Source: Dehalococcoidales bacterium
GTDB taxonomy: Bacteria > Chloroflexota > Dehalococcoidia > Dehalococcoidales > RBG-16-60-22
DNA: 17,019 nt
Direction of reading: 5' to 3'
NCBI GenBank assembly: GCA_016926115.1
Contig: JAFGPF010000080.1
Location: 1 to 17,019 of the forward strand
The position numbers and the translations under genes are program-made. Under the pieces are notes generated by a model, which saw only the letters and a program-made list of their open reading frames with translations, was not told where the DNA came from and made no database searches. Shown here piece after piece: positions 13,797 to 17,019 of this stretch (within the stretch, counting starts at the first letter, position 1; each line of letters starts with the position of its first letter).

Positions 13797-13828
13797 ATCC
13801 CCCCTCCCGGGAGGGGGGATTCCTTTTT
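13797..13828 (+). terminator. Factor-independent terminator of the MerR gene
   Basis: A perfect 24-bp palindrome (13797-13820: ATCCCCCCTCCC and its complement) is followed directly by TCCTTTTT. It lies 26 bp after the MerR stop, so it ends that transcript before the cupin promoter. Confidence 0.85.
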
Positions 13829-13839
13829 CATACCCCTCC

Positions 13840-13868
13840 TTGACTCCCCTCCCAAACTCGTATATCAT
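13840..13868 (+). promoter_or_regulatory. Promoter of the cupin gene
   Basis: TTGACT (13840-13845) and TATCAT (13863-13868), 17 bases apart, each match the sigma-70 consensus at 5 of 6 positions. The predicted start near 13875 leaves a short leader with AAGGAGG before the ATG at 13901. The spacer lacks the long length and dyad of the MerR promoter, so direct MerR control is not evident. Confidence 0.65.
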
Positions 13869-13900
13869 CACCAGTACCACCAACAAAAGGAGGCACACCC

Positions 13901-14383
13901 ATGCCGGAATCGAGATACGAAAAATATGTCTGCCGCAAACCCGCCGTACCCGATGGCGCCTATAAGGAAGCGATTCCCGATACCGATAAAATCACCAACG
14001 TTAGCGATGTTGACACTGGCCCCCGCGTTATTTTTTCGCACCACTCGTATAAAGACGCCGATTCATTCATCGAGTACGGCATCATCACCGGCGACGTCAC
14101 CATCGGCGAGGGAAATATCGCGCCGCCGCATCGGCACGACTACGAGGAGATATTCCTCTTTCTGGGCACCAATCCGGAAGACACCACCGACCTCGGGGCG
14201 GAGGTGGATTTCTGGCTCGGCGAGGGGGATGAACGGGACAAAGTCACCTTCACCACCTCATCGAGTATCTACATACCGCCCAATTTGGTGCACTTCCCCC
14301 AGGTCTGGCGAAATGTTAAGCGCCCCGTCATGACCATCGTTATCATGCCCACCGCCTCGCGGCGCGACCCCCAGTTCGTCTGA
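13901..14383 (+). CDS. Cupin-domain protein
   Basis: Small single-domain cupin of 160 residues, probably a metal-binding enzyme or sensor in the cytoplasm. Motif 1 is present as PPHRHDYEEIFLFLG, supplying His77, His79 and Glu83. Motif 2 as YIPPNLVHFPQVWRN supplies His131. Together these make the usual 3-His/1-Glu metal site, so catalysis is possible. About 60 residues precede the barrel, with no signal peptide. The substrate cannot be told; a dioxygenase, isomerase or a non-catalytic binding role are all known for such proteins. The ATG follows AAGGAGG with 7 bases of spacing. It is transcribed alone from its own promoter and converges on the SnoaL-like gene, sharing the intervening hairpin. 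Confidence 0.87.
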   Translation: MPESRYEKYVCRKPAVPDGAYKEAIPDTDKITNVSDVDTGPRVIFSHHSYKDADSFIEYGIITGDVTIGEGNIAPPHRHDYEEIFLFLGTNPEDTTDLGAEVDFWLGEGDERDKVTFTTSSSIYIPPNLVHFPQVWRNVKRPVMTIVIMPTASRRDPQFV

Positions 14384-14384
14384 T

Positions 14385-14415
14385 AAAAAATGGGGGAGCA
14401 TCCCTGCTCCCCCAT
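14385..14415 (-). terminator. Terminator between convergent cupin and SnoaL-like genes
   Basis: A 10-bp perfect stem (ATGGGGGAGC, 14390-14399; GCTCCCCCAT, 14406-14415) has a 6-base loop. Six A bases at 14385-14390 read as a T-run on the minus strand, so the terminator is best for the SnoaL-like gene. It may also help end the plus-strand cupin transcript, though that side lacks a T-run. Confidence 0.85.
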
Positions 14416-14443
14416 CGTTACTGCGAGTGAAGCGGTGCAATCC

Positions 14444-15145
14444 CTACTTCACGCCCTTCACCCTCTTGTTTCTCTCCACCTCGGGGGTTGTCTTTCCAGT
14501 CACCGGGTGTTTGAAATGGAACGGCAGAATATACCCGGAAGGATAGCCGTAATCGATTCCCCTGGCTGGCTTGTCCGGTCGCCACCACTCGGGCACCCTC
14601 ATCTCCTCGCCTTCCCCGGGCGGCGGCATCTCTCCGGCTACCCTTTCCGGCTTAACCCAGCCTCGCGCCGGGGTCCCGGAGTATACCGGCACCCACTTTA
14701 TCTTCCACAGCTTCCATATGCCGTTCTCCTTGATGAAGTCGTTCTCGTAGATGCCGCAGGCGAGCGCCTGGTTGACGCCCATTTCGCCCATCGGCAGCGC
14801 CATCGCCCCGAACCCCCACCACCTGCCCTTGCCGGTCTTGCCGTCCTCGGCGATGTCTATCACGTCGGTAAGGTGCATCATCTGGTGCATGAATTCCGGG
14901 TCTTTGTTCGGGTTGATGTTCCCGAAGAACCGATGCAAGCCGTCCTTGCCGTAGAACGTGCCTTCGGGCCATTCCAGCGTCGTATCGTCGCGCCAGGCAA
15001 ACAAATCGATTATTTCCTCCGGCATCCACATCACCAGGTAAAAGCTGTAGGCGTGCTCCAATTTGCGTATAGCCTCGATGTCCTTCAGCCTCTGGAGTTC
15101 CTTTTCCAGGATTGAGACCTTGGCTTCTATATCTCTTTCCGTCAT
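14444..15145 (-). CDS. SnoaL-like (NTF2-fold) protein
   Basis: A 233-residue cytoplasmic protein of the SnoaL_4/NTF2-like superfamily. The N-terminus is a helix (ILEKELQRLKDIEAIRKLEH) followed by AYSFYLVMWMPEEIIDLFAW, the usual start of these cone-shaped folds. FYGKDGLHRFFGNIN, HQMMHLTDVIDI, RWWGFGAMAL and NGIWKLWKIKWVPVYSG complete the fold (HxMxH plus the C-terminal W-I strand). Residues after about 165 are a Pro-rich tail (PPPGEGEEMRVPEWWRP) not typical of minimal family members. Relatives include small dehydratases, isomerases and hydroxylases acting on aromatic or steroid-like compounds, but the reaction here cannot be named. AAAGGAG lies 8 bases before ATG 15145; a GTG just upstream at 15148 is less likely. 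It forms its own unit ending at the shared hairpin. Confidence 0.82.
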   Translation of the reverse strand: MTERDIEAKVSILEKELQRLKDIEAIRKLEHAYSFYLVMWMPEEIIDLFAWRDDTTLEWPEGTFYGKDGLHRFFGNINPNKDPEFMHQMMHLTDVIDIAEDGKTGKGRWWGFGAMALPMGEMGVNQALACGIYENDFIKENGIWKLWKIKWVPVYSGTPARGWVKPERVAGEMPPPGEGEEMRVPEWWRPDKPARGIDYGYPSGYILPFHFKHPVTGKTTPEVERNKRVKGVK

Positions 15146-15273
15146 CACGTAATCTCCTTTGTTCCTTTTTCCCGACCCAATAATAGCATACCGGATGAGC
15201 AGACGACCAACGCCCTTGCGTACGTCTCAGGCCGGGTACTAAAGGGCTATTAAATACCTTACCTTTTACCCCT

Positions 15274-15327
15274 TTGTTCGTTACGAGCCAAAGCCTATAA
15301 TAGTATGTATAGTTTTTTAGATACATA
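15274..15327 (+). promoter_or_regulatory. Promoter-like -10 with a dyad at the start site
   Basis: TATAAT (15296-15301) is a perfect -10, with a weak TTGTTC (15274-15279) as the only -35 candidate. Immediately after it, TATGTAT (15304-15310) and ATACATA (15321-15327) form a 7-bp inverted repeat around a T-rich loop, covering the expected transcription start. It could be an operator or a 5' hairpin of the zinc-ribbon gene's mRNA. The rest of the gap 15149-15370 shows nothing I can assign. Confidence 0.5.
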
Positions 15328-15370
15328 ATGTCGGAACGCCCTGGCTCTTATTAATAGAGGTGGAGATATC

Positions 15371-15910
15371 ATGCAGTGCCCGTCCTGCGGATATGAGAAT
15401 CAGGAAGATGCGCAGTACTGTAATCTTTGTCAGTACTCGTTTTATAAGTCCCAGCAGCAGTCCGCGCCCCCGGACAAGCTATTCGCTGACGTTGAGAACC
15501 GCCTTAATCCCTCTGGTGTCTCCGCGGAAGAACTCAGCTGGTTCCAGCGCCATTTGAATCTTACCTGGATAATCGCGAATATTACCGTAGTGCCGGCGTT
15601 TATTATCCTCGCGAATATCCTACTCTTTATCACCGGCCAGCCGCCCTCACTGTTCTATTCCGGCGACGTCGCCTACCCCTTTTATATCACCATCCTGTCT
15701 TACCTGCTTGGCTTCGTATCCACGTTTATCGTCGGTGGCTGGGCACTGGTCAGGAAAGCCAGGAGCCTCTGGTGGCTGGCGGTTCTGTTTTTGGGACCAA
15801 TCGGCATTATTATCTTCCTCTGCGTCAGGAACAAGAGTAATGAAATCATGCCCGACCCCCAATCCGTCCCTGATATGCCCCCGACCTCCGCCCAACCTTA
15901 TCGCTCTTAA
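15371..15910 (+). CDS. Zinc-ribbon membrane protein
   Basis: A 179-residue protein with an N-terminal zinc ribbon, CPSCGYENQEDAQYCNLC (Cys3, Cys6, Cys17, Cys20), a short charged linker, and three membrane helices (about 64-88, 103-126 and 131-152). The tail is short and hydrophilic. The last helix contains LGPIGIIIFLCVRN, as in the small PLDc_N-like or phospholipase-anchor helices of many bacterial membrane proteins. The function is unknown; the ribbon would face the cytoplasm, ahead of the first helix. The ATG follows GGTGGAG with 5 bases of spacing. The gene lies downstream of the -10/dyad region and upstream of the converging terminase gene. Confidence 0.82.
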   Translation: MQCPSCGYENQEDAQYCNLCQYSFYKSQQQSAPPDKLFADVENRLNPSGVSAEELSWFQRHLNLTWIIANITVVPAFIILANILLFITGQPPSLFYSGDVAYPFYITILSYLLGFVSTFIVGGWALVRKARSLWWLAVLFLGPIGIIIFLCVRNKSNEIMPDPQSVPDMPPTSAQPYRS

Positions 15911-15926
15911 CCCCTTCCCACCCCAT

Positions 15927-15958
15927 AAAAAAGAGGAGAGCTTTTTACGCTCCCCTCT
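15927..15958 (-). terminator. Terminator-like hairpin after the terminase gene
   Basis: AGAGGAGAGC (15932-15941) pairs with GCTCCCCTCT (15949-15958) with one A-C mismatch and a 7-base loop. Six A bases at 15927-15932 give a T-run on the minus strand. It lies about 70 bp beyond the terminase stop, so terminase transcripts should end here and not reach the portal operon. Confidence 0.75.
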
Positions 15959-16029
15959 CTCATCGGCTGTTATCTATTCCCACCCAAACCACCCTGTAAC
16001 ATTCTCCGCTTATCCCGATATAAAACCCC

Positions 16030-17019
16030 TCACAACCTTTCTTCCCCCTTAGCCCCTCTCGGCTCATACAGCCGCGCCGCTTCTACCGTGAGCGCCAGGC
16101 TCATTAAAAAGTCGTCGTGCCCCTGCGCCGCGTCCACGTAGAAGTTCATCGTCTGGTTCGCCCGGTAAGCGCTCTTTGCCAGTTCCATTTCCCTGAATAA
16201 ATCTTTATAATCGCAGGACCCGTCCCCCCGGTACACCTTCACCCGTCCCCCGTTGACCGCCGCCAGCAGGTTGAACCCCAGCTCGCTCTTGCTCCGCTGC
16301 GTGAACTTGAACGGCATCACCCGCGTGCCGCAAGCCTTCCGCAGGAAAGAGGCCACCGGCTCCCCTACCCCCGTGGCGTCGACGACAATCTTTCGACACC
16401 GCCATACCTTCGTGACGATGTCCGCCAGTCGCGCGTACAGCCCGCTGTGCTTGACTCCCGTCCAGCGGTAGTGCTCGACGATTCTGACGACCGGCTCCCG
16501 GACGATTTCGTCCACCGACGAGTAGTCGAGTTCGCCGATGGTTACCACTGTGGAGTCGTGTCTCGACCTTCCCGATAGTACGCCGTCTGTTTCCTCCGCT
16601 TCACCTGCGAGGTCGATTCCCGCCACGTAGACCTTGCCCGACTCCGCGTGTCTCTGGCGGGCGTGTTCTCCCTGCAGCTGCGCCCGCTGCTGCACGTCGA
16701 GGAAGCCGCCCCCGCCCCTTATCGGCAGCAGCCGGTACTGCGTCAGGAACAGCGGGTGGTTCTCCCCGAGCCTTTCCCGTTCTTTCTCCACGTAGGCTTT
16801 ATATTCCGGGACGTACTTCGCCACCTCCTCCCAGTCGTAGCGGAAGTGCCGCTTCACCCCGTCCCTGCGCTCCAGTTCCAGGTTCGCCTGCTTGACCTCT
16901 TCCAGCAGCGTGCTGTCGTCCCAGGTTGTTCCATAATGAACGGTCGTGCAATTGGTCGTCGACCCCATCGGCTTGAAGTCCTTGGAGTATTTTTCTTTGC
17001 CGACGTCCTGCGCTTCGTC
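16030..17019 (-). CDS. Phage terminase large subunit, C-terminal part (partial, runs off window)
   Basis: DNA-packaging motor; this piece covers the end of the ATPase and the whole nuclease. The frame stays open to the window edge, 17 codons before the first internal ATG (16968), and reads DEAQDVGKEKYSKDFKP. That DEAQD is the Walker B motif, so the true start is outside. Between is a helical linker (LFLTQYRLLPIRGGGGF). The RNase H-like nuclease has VAGIDLAG (Asp near 16614), VVDATGVGEPVASFLRK (Asp near 16380) and GHDDFLMSLAL (Asp pair near 16116), the expected acidic triad. These motifs are intact, so the protein is probably functional. Its gene is followed by a terminator-like hairpin and separated from the portal gene by about 7.7 kb. 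Confidence 0.92.
   Translation of the reverse strand, partial: DEAQDVGKEKYSKDFKPMGSTTNCTTVHYGTTWDDSTLLEEVKQANLELERRDGVKRHFRYDWEEVAKYVPEYKAYVEKERERLGENHPLFLTQYRLLPIRGGGGFLDVQQRAQLQGEHARQRHAESGKVYVAGIDLAGEAEETDGVLSGRSRHDSTVVTIGELDYSSVDEIVREPVVRIVEHYRWTGVKHSGLYARLADIVTKVWRCRKIVVDATGVGEPVASFLRKACGTRVMPFKFTQRSKSELGFNLLAAVNGGRVKVYRGDGSCDYKDLFREMELAKSAYRANQTMNFYVDAAQGHDDFLMSLALTVEAARLYEPRGAKGEERL

Noticed and set aside
14390..15115. Open frame of 241 codons on the plus strand opposite the SnoaL-like gene
   Set aside because: It is antisense to a gene with a recognisable fold and a good ribosome binding site, begins inside the terminator hairpin, and its translation is rich in Arg, Pro, His and Leu with no domain pattern.
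15201..15230. Short inverted repeat AGACG...CGTCT upstream of the SnoaL-like gene
   Set aside because: Only 5-bp arms with a long loop and no promoter elements placed around it; consistent with chance.
1..17019. CRISPR arrays, tRNA or rRNA genes, insertion sequences, toxin-antitoxin pairs
   Set aside because: I saw no regularly spaced repeats, no tRNA-like cloverleaf ends, no transposase motifs and no small paired toxin-like genes.

Overview
The window is GC-rich bacterial DNA with two kinds of content: a phage-type capsid module on the minus strand, and a block of host-type genes lying between parts of that module. The style suggests an environmental Chloroflexota genome, probably Dehalococcoidia. 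The hints are secreted IPT/TIG-repeat surface proteins, a SipW/SEC11-type signal peptidase, and a very small excisionase-like helix-turn-helix (HTH) protein. The taxonomic call is inference from protein style only, not a database result.

Left edge (1-1151, plus strand): the 3' end of an unidentified gene, then a signal peptidase I with a serine/histidine-type active site and an unusual C-terminal coiled coil. Its last bases overlap the end of the first phage gene, which converges on it.

Capsid operon (1142-8641, minus strand, read right to left): an HTH protein with a cysteine cluster in the position expected of a small terminase, then portal, coiled-coil scaffold, major capsid protein, a beta-rich virion protein, a LamG/concanavalin-like protein, an adaptor-like protein, a two-helix membrane protein, a large protein with an Asp-box region and a hub-like C-terminus, and a 70-residue beta-rich protein. 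Gaps are very short. Two junctions are ATGA overlaps, and one ribosome binding site lies inside the end of the preceding gene. No tape measure, tail tube, sheath or lysin is visible, so the particle looks short-tailed (podovirus-like) or reduced.

Control region (8642-8801): two divergent promoters. The plus-strand one is a perfect consensus TTGACA-17-TATAAT. A near-perfect dyad lies in the minus promoter, and one of its half-sites recurs in the plus promoter spacer.

Host-type block (8802-15910): an excisionase-like HTH protein in apparent operon with a large secreted TIG/FN3 surface protein; a second, paralogous TIG/FN3 protein; a MerR-family regulator with a textbook 19-bp-spacer promoter and a strong internal start that could yield its ligand-binding domain alone; a cupin; a convergent SnoaL/NTF2-like protein; and a zinc-ribbon membrane protein. 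Several of these transcription units end in strong GC-rich hairpins.

Right edge (16030-17019, minus strand): the C-terminal part of a large terminase subunit. Its frame runs off the window and already contains a DEAQD Walker B motif. It has its own terminator-like hairpin, so it is separated from the portal operon by about 7.4 kb and by transcription signals. A split terminase/portal module, together with the MerR internal start and the divergent control region, are the most interesting points here.
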